Of a stretch of DNA of 64,000 nt, positions 1 to 9,867 are shown piece after piece. This stretch comes from Erigeron canadensis. Its lineage: Eukaryota; Streptophyta; Magnoliopsida; Asterales; Asteraceae. The stretch is from NCBI RefSeq assembly GCF_010389155.1, contig NC_057768.1, positions 3,284,501-3,348,500 on the forward strand. The letters are read 5' to 3'. The position numbers and the translations under genes are program-made. Every line of letters begins with the position of its first letter. Within the stretch, counting starts at the first letter, position 1. The notes beneath the pieces were generated by a model. The model saw only the letters and a program-made list of their open reading frames with translations. It did no database searches and was not told the DNA's origin.

Positions 1-2
1 AA

Positions 3-2084
3 CACACTATCTCCATCTCTGTAGACTCATTGAGAGATGCCCTTTGTCTCCCTAAACAATCGGAAGAGCATCCATATGTGGAGTTGGTCCCCATTGGAGT
101 ATGGAAGGAATGGTTGTTAACCATTGGGTATGGGACCAACATGGAACCAGCACAACCAGTGCACAGCAACCCTCAGAAGAAATATCTACCAGAAGTATGG
201 AGGCTACTGTCCACCCACGTAATCCAGTGTCTGGGTGGCAACAGTGGCTCTTTCGATCAAGCCACTGCTGCACAAATGCAAATGATATATGCGCTGGCAA
301 ATGGTCGCAACATTGACTTTGCCAACGTAATTTTTGAAAACCTGAAGGGGCAGGTCACAATAAAGAATAGATCAAGCTCAGTGCCCTTTGCACGTTACCT
401 CTCTTTGATCTTTAGAAGGGAGCTGAAAGAAAATTATCTCCCTGAAGGTGCTCAATTTATTCTCTCTCCAAGGGTTGCAAGCTCTGTTTATAAGATTCCT
501 GCTTGCAACCCAGGGCAACTCGATCCAAAGTATGTTGTGCTCACTCCAGCGATGAAGCGGGTACTCTACTCTGTATATCCTGAAATCTACACACCTAACC
601 CTGTTGGAGCTGGTGTGCTGATAATCCCCCAAGCAACCTCCAAAGCTTCCAAGAAAGCCAAAACACTTGTATCTTCTTCCACTTCATTTCCTGTTGCTGT
701 CCCAAAACAGCAGCAGCGAGTACCAAAGGGCAAAACTACTAAGGTTAAGAAGTCCTCATTGCCCAAGGACAATAGAGACCCAACCAGCCCATCAGCAGTC
801 TCAAAAAAGACTGCTGACGAGAAAAAGGGTAACCGAAAGCAGCCACCTCAAACTTCTGTAGGCGAGGTTGGTGAAGATCAAGGGTCACCCCAGCCCATTA
901 GAGTTGAGTCTACCGAACAAATAATTCCCTCTTCTTCTTCTCAACCCTCTGAGTCGTTGTCAGCAGCCATATCACTAGTGATGCTAGAGACAACAAAGTC
1001 TACGGCCGATGATGGTTTGGTGGTACAACACACTGAAGCTGAGGCACCCGGTTCCCCTACCCCTTTAAATTTTTCCATTGATGAAAGGATAGGTACTGGT
1101 ATTGAAAATATTGAGGATGTATATGGTGAAGGAAATGTTGGTTTTGAAGGTGATGATGATGGTGAAGAAAGTGATTTTGAGCTGGGCGAGTTTGTTGTTG
1201 ATGAATTCCAGCTGGATTCCTTCAACCAGGCTGATGAACTTGAAGCAAGTGATATGGAGGTTGATGTTGAAGAAGCTGCTGCTGTTGATGAAAATGCAAT
1301 AGCCATCAATGAAAGTGTTGAAGAAGCTGGTGCTGATGATAATGCAGCAGCTAATGTTGAAGAAACTGAGGTGCTGACTCTCTCTGCCAGACCTCAGACT
1401 CCTCCCATGCAACCAGTGAATACCATGCTCTCCCTTGGCATGCCCTCTTCCTTCCAAAGTGTTCCTGTCTATTCATCTACTGGCAAGCCTGTCACTGAAC
1501 CTCAAGTTTCCAAAGAATTGGGTATTTCCTACTCTACCAATTATTCTGACAGGCTGGCCAGGTTGGAGGACCAGCTCAATGATCTCACCAGTGCTGCCAA
1601 GATAGCAATTGATATTAAAAATCATGAAGATGATAGACTGGTGGCGACATTGGAAAGCTGGTACAAAAAGCAAGAAGAGAACACTGCCAGCATCACGAAT
1701 ATTAAAGACAAGTCTACTTCAATGGTTGCTGATCTAGAAAAGCTATGCACATACTCCACCATTCTAAAAAGAGATCAGCAGGCCATTAGAAGTTCTTCTC
1801 AATCGCTGTGCAAGATTGGCAACAGCACACGTCTCCTGGCGAGGAAGGCTTCCAACAGCAGTGACTCTGTTGCTGCTAAGTTTAAGAAGGTTGCTGACCT
1901 GGTCTCTCTTCTCACCACCCAGGTTGAAGACAACACCAAGGCTATCAATGCCTTGGAAACTACATTGGTCAGTCTTCCTCCTCCTCAAGTCTCATTTACC
2001 GAGGAAGATCGTAAGTGCCAACAAAAGTTGGAGACAGAAGTTAGTGATGTTAAGAAGATGTTGTCCCAACTTCTTCAGCAGTAG
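3..2084 (+). CDS. Copia-associated extra ORF, first part, cut by the window edge
   Basis: The frame is open from the first bases of the window, so the true start lies outside it; the first in-window start-like codon (TTG at 30) has no special claim. The frame runs to a TAG at 2082-2084. The N-terminal 200 or so residues are globular and share a pattern with the extra ORF at 12320-13666 (-): a W-(R/K)-L-L block, then F/Y-D-Q, then a segment around IFENL/IFDNL. A Lys/Ser/Pro-rich linker with basic clusters follows, then a strongly acidic stretch (about codons 350-450), then a helical, coiled-coil-like C terminus. There is no RT, integrase or protease motif. Position just upstream of a PPT and 3' LTR marks it as the extra ORF seen downstream of pol in SIRE-type copia elements. 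Its function is unknown to me; comparison with retroviral env would be positional only, as I see no signal peptide or membrane segment. Confidence 0.7.
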   Translation, partial: HTISISVDSLRDALCLPKQSEEHPYVELVPIGVWKEWLLTIGYGTNMEPAQPVHSNPQKKYLPEVWRLLSTHVIQCLGGNSGSFDQATAAQMQMIYALANGRNIDFANVIFENLKGQVTIKNRSSSVPFARYLSLIFRRELKENYLPEGAQFILSPRVASSVYKIPACNPGQLDPKYVVLTPAMKRVLYSVYPEIYTPNPVGAGVLIIPQATSKASKKAKTLVSSSTSFPVAVPKQQQRVPKGKTTKVKKSSLPKDNRDPTSPSAVSKKTADEKKGNRKQPPQTSVGEVGEDQGSPQPIRVESTEQIIPSSSSQPSESLSAAISLVMLETTKSTADDGLVVQHTEAEAPGSPTPLNFSIDERIGTGIENIEDVYGEGNVGFEGDDDGEESDFELGEFVVDEFQLDSFNQADELEASDMEVDVEEAAAVDENAIAINESVEEAGADDNAAANVEETEVLTLSARPQTPPMQPVNTMLSLGMPSSFQSVPVYSSTGKPVTEPQVSKELGISYSTNYSDRLARLEDQLNDLTSAAKIAIDIKNHEDDRLVATLESWYKKQEENTASITNIKDKSTSMVADLEKLCTYSTILKRDQQAIRSSSQSLCKIGNSTRLLARKASNSSDSVAAKFKKVADLVSLLTTQVEDNTKAINALETTLVSLPPPQVSFTEEDRKCQQKLETEVSDVKKMLSQLLQQ
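2082..2084 (+). other. Single in-frame TAG splitting the extra ORF
   Basis: The codons before and after read CAG CAG TAG GCA GCC, and the same frame then stays open for another 519 codons to 3641. One C-to-T change of a third CAG would create this stop, and CAG is a CHG methylation context in plants. The alternatives are programmed readthrough or a genuine boundary between two proteins, with an internal start at the ATG at 2160. I favour a decay mutation. Confidence 0.75.
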
Positions 2085-3641
2085 GCAGCCCCAGCAGTAA
2101 CGGTGGAGGTTGTTATTAATGATACAACCTCCAAGGGGGAGAAAGTGGATGCTGAAATAATGAATCTTGTCACTGAGGCAGTAAACAAAGCGGTAGATGA
2201 TATTTATAAGGCCTCTGCTGACTTGGTTCTTGAAGAAAAAGATGATACTGTTGCAGTCACCGAAACTACAAATGAAGATTTAACAATGGTGGCTGTAGAA
2301 AATGCTGATGAAGCTCCCCTTGCTGGTGCTGAGGGGGAGATCACTGAAGCTCCCCCAGCTGGTGTTGAGGGGGAGACAGTTGAAGGTGCAAATGCTGAGG
2401 GGGAGCAACAATTGATAGTTGCTAAAGCTCCCCGAAATGAAGAAGAAGAAGAAATGAGTCCTCGTGCAGTCAGAGCAGCTTGGGAAGCCAGATTTGCGCA
2501 AGAAATGGCTAGGGACAGATCCAGGGAAGTACTCAATATTTTCCATCCTCGCTTCCTTGGAAATGTTGAAGTCTCTAATATAACAGCAGCACAAAGAAAG
2601 CAGCTGACTGATGCTGGCTTTTTCAAAAGACCCTCGCCTCTGGCTGCTCAAAATGTATCCATCACTTCCCCAGCAGGAAATCAATTCCAAGTCATTGACA
2701 TCTTGTCACTTACTGCTGAGGGAAAAACTCAAGAAGAGGCCCTGGAGGAGTTGGACAGGCTAAGAGCGAATAAAGAAAATGAAAAGAAAAATTTGGAATA
2801 TATCAAACAGCTGGCCCTCTTGGAGAAAGATGAGATGGATGGAGAACAAAGGATGTTGCTAACCACTGGTGGGCCTGAAGCTCTCTACAGGCAAAAGCAG
2901 GCTGATGTAGAGCAGCTACTGAAGGAAAAGAGAGAGAAATTTGAAGTCGAGAAGGCCAAGTGGTTGAAGATCATGGAAGATAGGAAGAGGCCTGAAAGAA
3001 TAATAGCAGTTGAAGCTCATAAAGCTGCCATGGGAACAAAAACCAATCTGAAGTTCCTAAGGGAAGGACATAGTGCCCCAACAAAAATTGAAGATGTAAA
3101 GCTGACAAACTTGGGGGCTTCTGAATGGTATGAAGTTTATATGATAATCAAAGACAAAAAGGCTGCCAACTATGAACAACTTCAGGGGATGCTGAAAAAC
3201 TATTTTGAAAAGGCACTGAAGTTCGAAACTAAATTCAAGGCAGACCTACCCAAGCTGACAAACTTTGGATCTCCAGCAGCTGTTTCTTCTTCAGAAGGCA
3301 AGCGTATTCAGAAAAGAAAGCGAACCATGCAACCCTTGCCTGCTGACCTTCCTCCTATCTCAAGTGATGCTGGACTAAATCTGAGGCTTCCTCCCAGGTG
3401 TTCTTTTGAAGAAGGAAAAGTACTTGAGGACCCTGCTGGCATATTCTTCCAAAGTTTCGGAAATGATCAACTCTTCTTTAGGATGGCAGAAATTGAACAA
3501 GCATCTACTGGTTTTCTGATCAGCATCAGAAGAAGATTTGCAAAGATGATTAGTGCTAGATCAGTAATCAGCAAGATTGATGAAGAACTGATGAAGCCAC
3601 CTAGAAGAGAAGATCCAGTGATGAGAATTGCCAAGCAGTAA
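2085..3641 (+). CDS. Copia-associated extra ORF, continuation after the TAG
   Basis: This is in the same frame as the preceding ORF and ends with TAA after IAKQ at 3641. If translated separately, the first ATG is at 2160. The N-terminal third is acidic and contains imperfect repeats (variants of EAPLAGAEGE and EAPPAGVEGE). The middle is a charged, helix-prone segment with long Lys/Glu runs (about codons 200-300), followed by a compact segment around WYEVYMIIKDK and a basic patch (KRIQKRKR) that could act as a nuclear localisation signal. I recognise no enzymatic motif. It ends about 150 bases before the polypurine tract, so it belongs to the retroelement and is not a host gene. Whether both halves form one protein of more than 1,200 residues or two proteins cannot be settled from sequence alone. 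Confidence 0.65.
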   Translation, partial: AAPAVTVEVVINDTTSKGEKVDAEIMNLVTEAVNKAVDDIYKASADLVLEEKDDTVAVTETTNEDLTMVAVENADEAPLAGAEGEITEAPPAGVEGETVEGANAEGEQQLIVAKAPRNEEEEEMSPRAVRAAWEARFAQEMARDRSREVLNIFHPRFLGNVEVSNITAAQRKQLTDAGFFKRPSPLAAQNVSITSPAGNQFQVIDILSLTAEGKTQEEALEELDRLRANKENEKKNLEYIKQLALLEKDEMDGEQRMLLTTGGPEALYRQKQADVEQLLKEKREKFEVEKAKWLKIMEDRKRPERIIAVEAHKAAMGTKTNLKFLREGHSAPTKIEDVKLTNLGASEWYEVYMIIKDKKAANYEQLQGMLKNYFEKALKFETKFKADLPKLTNFGSPAAVSSSEGKRIQKRKRTMQPLPADLPPISSDAGLNLRLPPRCSFEEGKVLEDPAGIFFQSFGNDQLFFRMAEIEQASTGFLISIRRRFAKMISARSVISKIDEELMKPPRREDPVMRIAKQ

Positions 3642-3802
3642 GATGCTTGGGAGATAGAAGCTGCTAATCTTTAGATGTCTTAAACTTGTAAAAGCTTTAT
3701 GCTTCAGCTTGTAATTATCTTTAATGATATAAAAGACATCTTTCCTTCATATTACATTCTTCTTACTTACTCAGCAAGTCTCTTCAGCGAACAGGGGGAG
3801 AT
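3642..3802 (+). promoter_or_regulatory. 3' untranslated region and polypurine tract of the left copia element
   Basis: The stretch CAGGGGGAGA at about 3792-3801 directly precedes the LTR start TGTTGAGTC. This is the usual copia second-strand primer arrangement. Short direct repeats of the type CAGCAAGTCT and CTTCAGCGA lie both before the PPT (3770-3790) and inside the LTR (3853-3900). Confidence 0.75.
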
Positions 3803-4434
3803 TGTTGAGTCTTGGATTCGCTGATTAGACTTACTCGCTAACATGTATAGTCAGCAAGTCTTCAGTGAGTCCAGTGACTCTCTTCAGCGGGATGTATGCT
3901 GACCAAATATTTGTCATGGCGGGAAGTATTCAAACCATATGAAGACAAGAGTCACATGGTGGTTCTTCCAATTATAACATACCTTACTTGGTAAAGGTAC
4001 ATGTTGGGACCAAAACTTGGGTCTTCTCTCTCATACCCATTTTGGTAAAGAAGACAAAGACTCTTGCTTGGAAGTACAAGGAGCCAATGGAATGTCGACA
4101 ACCACCATCTATCACCATCAAAGGAAGGCTGTGCTGCCCTAATTCTTCCTCTATATAAAGCAACACAGCCGCATTGTATCAAGGGTGTTAGTCACCTTGA
4201 AAGTGTGTGTCACTTGTAATTGTTCAAGTTTTTAGTGTGTCTAGACTTAGCAATTACCTTTGTTCTTTTGTATTCTTGTAAGTCAAGTGTATAAGATCGA
4301 CCATGTATTCATCGTTTAATCAATGATACATATGATTATACTTGCATTGATTTATTACAATTGAACTTGTTGTTGTTCTTGTTATTTATCTTCTTATTTA
4401 CTTTCTTGTCTAATTTAAATATAACATAAGTTGT
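3803..4434 (+). mobile_element. 3' LTR of the left copia element
   Basis: The LTR starts with TGTTGAGTC right after the polypurine tract. It contains a TATA box (CTATATAAAG at 4151-4160) and a downstream segment (about 4295-4345) that matches the solo LTR at 35810-36428. The end is uncertain, between 4434 and 4441: the solo LTR also has GCATT at the equivalent place, so this pentamer could be LTR sequence or a target duplication. The 5' LTR is outside the window, so the LTR pair cannot be compared. Confidence 0.7.
4151..4160 (+). promoter_or_regulatory. TATA box of the copia LTR
   Basis: The sequence CTATATAAAG lies about 350 bases into the LTR, where the U3 promoter of a copia element is expected. 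Confidence 0.6.
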
Positions 4435-4529
4435 GCATTCATGGACCATCAATATGTAAGGGATCTATACCCAAGTATAGATACAAGATAGCCACATATT
4501 CACTTTTTCCTATATATATATATATATAT

Positions 4530-5025
4530 GGGATAAAGTTATTTTGAGAACCTTTTTTTTGCGAGAACCTTTGAGAACTTTTCACATCAAGCCCAACCTA
4601 TGATTGTTCTTAACATGAAAATTGTTTTTTGATTGTTTTCTGAATAACTTATGTGTAATTTTGAAGTTTATAATTGTGTGGAGCATGGATTATCATCCGT
4701 TATACAATTATGTGGAGATTTGGATTCTTGATCACAAGTGCACAAATATTGCTATGATCACATGTATGCAAGTCGATCACATGTAATCATAGCAATATTC
4801 GTGCACATGTGATCAAGAATCCAAATCTCCACATAATTGTATAACGAATGATAATCCATGCCTCCACACAATTACAAACTTCAAAATTACACATAAGTTA
4901 TTCTATAAACAATCAAAAAATAATTTTCATGTAAAGAATAATCATCGGTTGGGCTTGATTTGAAAAGTTTTCAAAGGTTCTCACAAAAAAAAGGGTTCTA
5001 AAAATAACTTTTCACTATATATGTA
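4530..5025. mobile_element. Fold-back MITE, copy 1
   Basis: The element is a near-complete palindrome of about 496 bases. The left arm starts with AAGTTATTTTGAGAACC and the right arm ends with its complement; the centre falls near 4775. Both arms contain TGATCACATG and CCAAATCTCCACATAATT. It sits inside TATATA repeats, which fits insertion at TA. A second copy of the same family is at 40151-40635. It has no coding capacity. The superfamily is not certain. Confidence 0.8.
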
Positions 5026-5678
5026 TATATATATATACACGCACAACACAAATACAATGAGGTCACCTCATCCTGCTGGGGTGGGCTTTTTTTTCTTCTC
5101 AGAATGCCCCTCGGGGCAATGTTCGTGCTGTTTCAGGGCATTTTGCAATAGCATCGGGCTGGAGAATGCCTCACTATGGCTAGTCTAATAGTCAAAAGTA
5201 AATCATATTATTAGTAGTACTATACATATATAGTATGTGTAGGATACAAGCAAAAAAAAAGGATTTGTTATTCTACATATTTTACATTATTGGGTTAAAG
5301 TAAATTTTTATTTATTTTATTTATTTTTTATTTTTATTTTTTAATTTTTTTTTTTGATGATAGGCTATTCTATCCTTATGCATAAAATATCTAGGATTGA
5401 ACCCATAACCTTTTAATATACCTTGAATACCCACTCACACAAATGTGAGAAGTGAGTTTCGAAGCCGGATAGATGATCTCCAGGCACAAATACTTTACAA
5501 CGGGCACCAAATTAAACTAATTAATTATCAAGTTAATTGGTGCGCACCAAATCTATATCTATACTTCCGTTGCCACTGCTTATCGTTGTCACCGCATTAC
5601 GCGGGCAACCTTCTAGTATTGTAGAATGCCTACCTATAACAAGACTAAAAGTAATATATATACTTATAAATAAGAGGG
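5026..5678. other. Intergenic stretch with a Helitron-like 3' end
   Basis: This is AT-rich sequence with no credible ORF. Around 5589-5616 a GC-rich hairpin (CCGC, loop, GCGG) is followed about 11 bases later by CTAG and then T. That is the pattern of a Helitron 3' terminus. No matching 5' end was identified with confidence. Confidence 0.4.
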
Positions 5679-5850
5679 AAGTGAAAGTAGTGTTATGCAC
5701 CCAAATTGGGTGAAATGTCTCTCATATGTTAATTTTTTAATCTATAAAAAACATGAAGGGTCAATTATTAATTCATTATACATTAAATAAAAAAATTAAC
5801 ATGCGAGAGGAATTTCATCTACCTTGGGTGCATAACAAACCACCTTCATT
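5679..5850. mobile_element. Short fold-back MITE, copy 1
   Basis: The arms are inverted repeats: TTATGCACCC with GTTAATTTTTTAAT on the left and the complement on the right. A related copy with the same arm pattern (TTATGCATCC) is at about 29468-29632. It is non-coding. Confidence 0.65.
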
Positions 5851-6027
5851 TTTCCCTATAAATAAACATAATTTTACTTGAAGACAAAACTGAAATCAAC
5901 TGTTGTAAAAGTAAATAGTAAATGATCTTAGAAACATTATTAGCCAGGGAGCTTTGAAAGAAAAGGTGTCAAATCTTATGTCCTTGATTTTCTCCAATGT
6001 GCGTATGTGCGCGGATTTATATTTAAG
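5851..6027. other. Non-coding spacer
   Basis: This is AT-rich DNA between two inserted elements; I see no feature in it. Confidence 0.5.
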
Positions 6028-7001
6028 GAGTTTTTTTCCAAACTAGTATAATAGGAAAACTTATTTACCAAACTAGTATAGTTTCAAAAATATTTAGCAT
6101 TCTAGTTAAAACCTTATTAAACATTAAATACAACTTGTAAAAGGAATCCGTTGGCACTTTACGAAGACCATACTACGAGTTTGTAACATATGATACAAGA
6201 CTACTACAACAACTAAAATATGACATTGGTCAATCCTCATGTACCTACACTTGAGATGTGACCATCATCATCAAAACTTTTTTAATAAGATACCAAATGC
6301 TAAGTGCCAACAGAAGTATAGTTCAAATGAAATGATTTCAAGTGTCAATTTTGAAAGAATTTTTTTTAACTCAAGAACAAAATTATTTTTACGCTTAGAA
6401 TATGATTTTAACCAATCGTTATTAACTTGTAAATTATTTTCATCTAAACTGGTGTAAGTGAAAGATATTTCGATGTTACCATCTGATATTTCATCTCGAT
6501 GATCTTATGTTTCACTTTCATCCGCAATTTCATCTTCTTCAAGAACATCATCCATATTAATTTCATCTTTTAAAGCATTATTAACATCGAATTTATTCGC
6601 AACAGCAACACAAGATATATATTATGTTGAAAATTTTACTTCAGGTCATGTAAAGGACCGTGTTCAATTGGTTCATTGTACTAGTTGCCGATAAAAACAT
6701 CACAATAAAAATGAGAAAACACAAAAAAAAAAAAAAAATTAAGATTAAAAAAAAATGTCACTATCAAATTTGCTATGTGTACGTAATTAAACATAGATAC
6801 ATGGGGAATATTACAATTGTTACCACAAGACAATCATCACAGAGAAAAAAGGTTTTAAATCCAATCCAGAAAACAGAGATGGAGAATAGCTAATGAATGG
6901 GTTTGGTTTAAATTAAGTTTTAACTAAAATGGTAAATAATTTCAAAACTATACTAATTTGGTAAATAAGTTTCTCTATTATACTAGTTTGGAAAAAAACT
7001 C
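6028..7001. mobile_element. DNA transposon with inverted repeats of about 85 bases
   Basis: The left terminus GAGTTTTTTTCCAAACTAG and the following 65 or so bases are repeated inverted at 6915-7001. The interior holds scraps of Asp/Glu-rich coding sequence on the minus strand (about 6480-6600) but no transposase motif I recognise. It resembles a non-autonomous MULE-type element. A target duplication was not found, so the exact ends are approximate. Confidence 0.6.
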
Positions 7002-7825
7002 ATCTAGCCATTCCTCGGTTTTGTAACAACGAAAAATTATACAACATAAAATTAGCTACATGGTGGAAGAAAGGAAAATAAGAAGGAAGAAGAAAAAGAT
7101 TAAAAAAAAAATGCCCTCATGTGCAATCTAGGGACTTAACGAATTAAATTTAATAGACGTTAGGGATACCTAATAAAAAGGACACATGGCTTAAAACTCA
7201 ATTTTTGTCAATCACCGTGACCATTTCACCATTTGCGATAGTTTTATAGACAAGAAAATAGTACAACATAAAATTACATTCGTGATTCGTCTTTTCAAAT
7301 TTTTGGAATTTGATTAAACGACACATGCTTTTTTTAACGGCACATAAACTCTAAGCCCAGTACGAATAAGACACATGTATGACCCTTTTGGCCTTTTCTT
7401 TTCTTTTGATTGAACCCCATCAAAACTATTGAATGTCAAAGCTTTAGCATGAGACGACATATGGTCTTTAGACGGAAAAAGGCACGAGAATCCTGGTTTC
7501 GAGCTCCCCATACGGCACAATCGGATGTTACCGTGGTTTCTCGAATATTAACTGTTAACTCGCTGTTAAAAAAAAATCACTAAAACCACACATCGAAATT
7601 TATTACAAGAAAAATAATCATAATCAAAGTATAAATATAAACATATGAGTAAAATTGTGCCAAATTTATATAGGCCAAAGATTGTATTGATAAAAATGAT
7701 GGGAAATTAAGGGAATAACAAGTTCGCACCAGCCCATAATACAGGTTAGATTCAGTCTTTCTTGGTCGTCAACCTACCCAGGTTGTCATGAGTGATGAGT
7801 CATGACTACTTGCATAATTCTTTTA
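7002..7825. other. Intergenic, no gene seen
   Basis: This is AT-rich sequence. A 68-codon minus-strand ORF at 7314-7520 lacks any recognisable pattern and is not called. Confidence 0.5.
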
Positions 7826-8969
7826 GGGGGAGGGAGTACAAAAAGCTTACCCAATCCTACCTAATTCATCCTCCAATCAAAACTTTTTAACTCACAACTA
7901 CCCAATTTTATCCAATCATTACCCAAATCACTGGCAATACATACCCAATTCTTACCCAATTTCATTTTATTTTTTATTTAATTTTAATACATATAATTAA
8001 AACCATATAAACATAAAACATAATTTCATTAAACTTAAAACCACAATACATAATAAGGAAATTGATTAAATACGGAAAAAAACACTTAAATAAGACTAAA
8101 ACACTTAAAGAAAACTAAAACACTTAAATAAAAGTAAAATACTTAAACTTAAACACTTAAATAAAACTATATAGGTAAAACTTAAACTATGCCTCGGAAT
8201 AATCCGAATCAACAGTGTTGTCACCGTCATTGCGGTGAATATAGCGGTAGGGCTCAGGAGACTCGGCGACCCCCCCTGGTAGAGGAGAAACGTACCCCCC
8301 CCCCGGGTCAAAATAGTAAGGTACATCCTGACCACCACCCACACTGGCTTGCGAGAATACCCCGTGGTCTAGCATCTGGGTCAATGTCGAAGAAGCAGCG
8401 TTTAGCTGAAAAGTAAGTTGATTCAGCCAGTCGATCTTCTGTCAAAGATATACAAGATGCTCACTCTCCGCGGTGTTACGTGCATAACCAGGGGCAGTAA
8501 GTCGGCTGATTACGGATTCGTAAGCCGCTTTGTTTTCAGAAACGCCTTGAATGACGTTATTCACATCTGAGAGGTGTTTGGAGTCGTAATTTAGGTGGGT
8601 TTAGATAGCCATTTTACAATCACGAAGGTCCATTGTAGTGATTTTGGTTGAAAAGAAAAGTGGAGTAAATGGAAATTGGGTGAAAATGAAAGTTGTGGTG
8701 TAAAAAATGGAAGAAGAATGGGGTTTTTATGGGTAAAAAGGTAAAATAGTGGATTAAAAAAAAAATTTAAAAATCAAGAAGTAGCCGTTTTGGAAGGGGG
8801 GGGGGAACCACTTCATTCCAACGGTCCAAAACCTTTACCCAAGTTCGGCTTCACTACTCGATTTCATACCCGATCGGGCCTTAACCGAGCCATACCCGAA
8901 CACCCTCCATGGTGTAGCCGATCAGGCATGGCATACCCGATTGTTACCCGGATGGTACTCCCTCCTACC
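7826..8969. mobile_element. PIF/Harbinger-like non-autonomous element
   Basis: The termini are GGGGGAGGGAGTAC at 7826 and GTACTCCCTCCTACC ending at 8969, which are imperfect inverted repeats. They are flanked by TTA at 7823-7825 and at 8970-8972. A 3-base TTA duplication is the hallmark of PIF/Harbinger elements. The right third is unusually GC-rich for this window. It carries one broken reading frame (8187-8633, minus strand) and no recognisable transposase. Confidence 0.6.
8187..8633 (-). pseudogene. Broken small gene inside the Harbinger-like element
   Basis: The frame starts at the ATG at 8631-8633 and runs 148 codons to the TAG at 8187-8189. It is interrupted by TAA at 8601-8603 (codon 11) and TGA at 8442-8444 (codon 64). 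Both stops could come from single C-to-T changes. The N-terminal part is helix-prone; the C-terminal part is Gly/Pro-rich (YYFDPGGGYVSP). It has no domain I can name. It may be the tail of an element-encoded accessory ORF. Its codons are richer in G and C than the surroundings, which supports past coding use. Confidence 0.5.
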
Positions 8970-9560
8970 TTAGTAGGAAATAACACTACCTGTATCCTAA
9001 TTATTATATTCTATAAATTAGCTAACTAATACCTTTAATTATAATTGACATCTGAATCAATGATCATTTAAGTAGTGCTTATTTTGTTCCTTATAAAAGA
9101 AACCAGTCCTGATACCTGTACTATGTATGGTAACCATATAGATTATATCATAAAAAGACTTGAATATGTCTCATACATGATTTGTGAGTATAAAATAAAT
9201 TGTAGTTAAAGTAAACCGATAATCAAAGCTAAGTTATAATAAACAGTAATGATAAATATAATATTTGTTTAGTTAAAGTTTTGAATTTACCTTAAATTTT
9301 TAAAATCACATCAAAATCGGAAATTGTAAACATAGAGGATGACAGTAACTAGCCTTGTGATTTTGGATCGTAAACTCAATTTTTAAAGTTTTCATGTTAT
9401 TAACTTATTATAAGTAATATAAGTAATAGAAGTTTAAGAATTGAGAAAGAAAAAAAGAAAACTTTATTAATGTGAAAACGATCAATCAAATAAGGTTATA
9501 ATGTGTTTTTGTATGTACAAGCTAAGAGTTTGAGTTTGATGAATAAGTGATTAGTTTAGA
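8970..9560. other. Intergenic, no gene seen
   Basis: This AT-rich sequence lies between the Harbinger-like element and the truncated LTR. The missing remainder of the 3' LTR is not recognisable here. Confidence 0.5.
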
Positions 9561-9806
9561 TAACATCCAATCATTGTTCAAGTGTTCTACGACACTTATA
9601 AACCTTGATTCTATGTTCTTGTACCTGCAAAACAATATATAACACACAAACACAATACAAAACACGAACAGATATAATATTCAAGTTCAAACGTAATCAT
9701 TAAATATCAACACAAGTTCTTATTTAAATGATTACAAACATAGTTCCTAAAACATAAACAATAATCAAATCTATGTTGCGATTGTCACAATGAATCTGCA
9801 TCTACA
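9561..9806 (-). mobile_element. Truncated 3' LTR of the SIRE-like copia element
   Basis: This is nearly identical to 23698-23943, the outer 246 bases of the 5' LTR. The match stops abruptly at 9806 (CTACA), exactly where a polypurine tract begins, which marks the true LTR edge. At the other end the match stops at about 9561, so the remaining 450 or so bases (TATA box, R, U5) are missing. No target duplication can be checked. Confidence 0.7.
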
Positions 9807-9808
9807 GA

Positions 9809-9817
9809 CTCCCTCTT
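9809..9817 (-). promoter_or_regulatory. Polypurine tract of the SIRE-like element
   Basis: Read on the minus strand, AAGAGGGAG is followed by TC and then the LTR start TGTAGATGC. This is the position of the second-strand primer. Confidence 0.6.
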
Positions 9818-9867
9818 GACGATTGCAACTAGATCTCTTTAAAGTCTTCAAAACTTGAACTTCAAAG

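Noticed and set aside
941..1457. Two minus-strand ORFs of 122 and 130 codons
   Set aside because: They are antisense to the acidic part of the extra ORF and have low-complexity Ser/Phe/Ile content.
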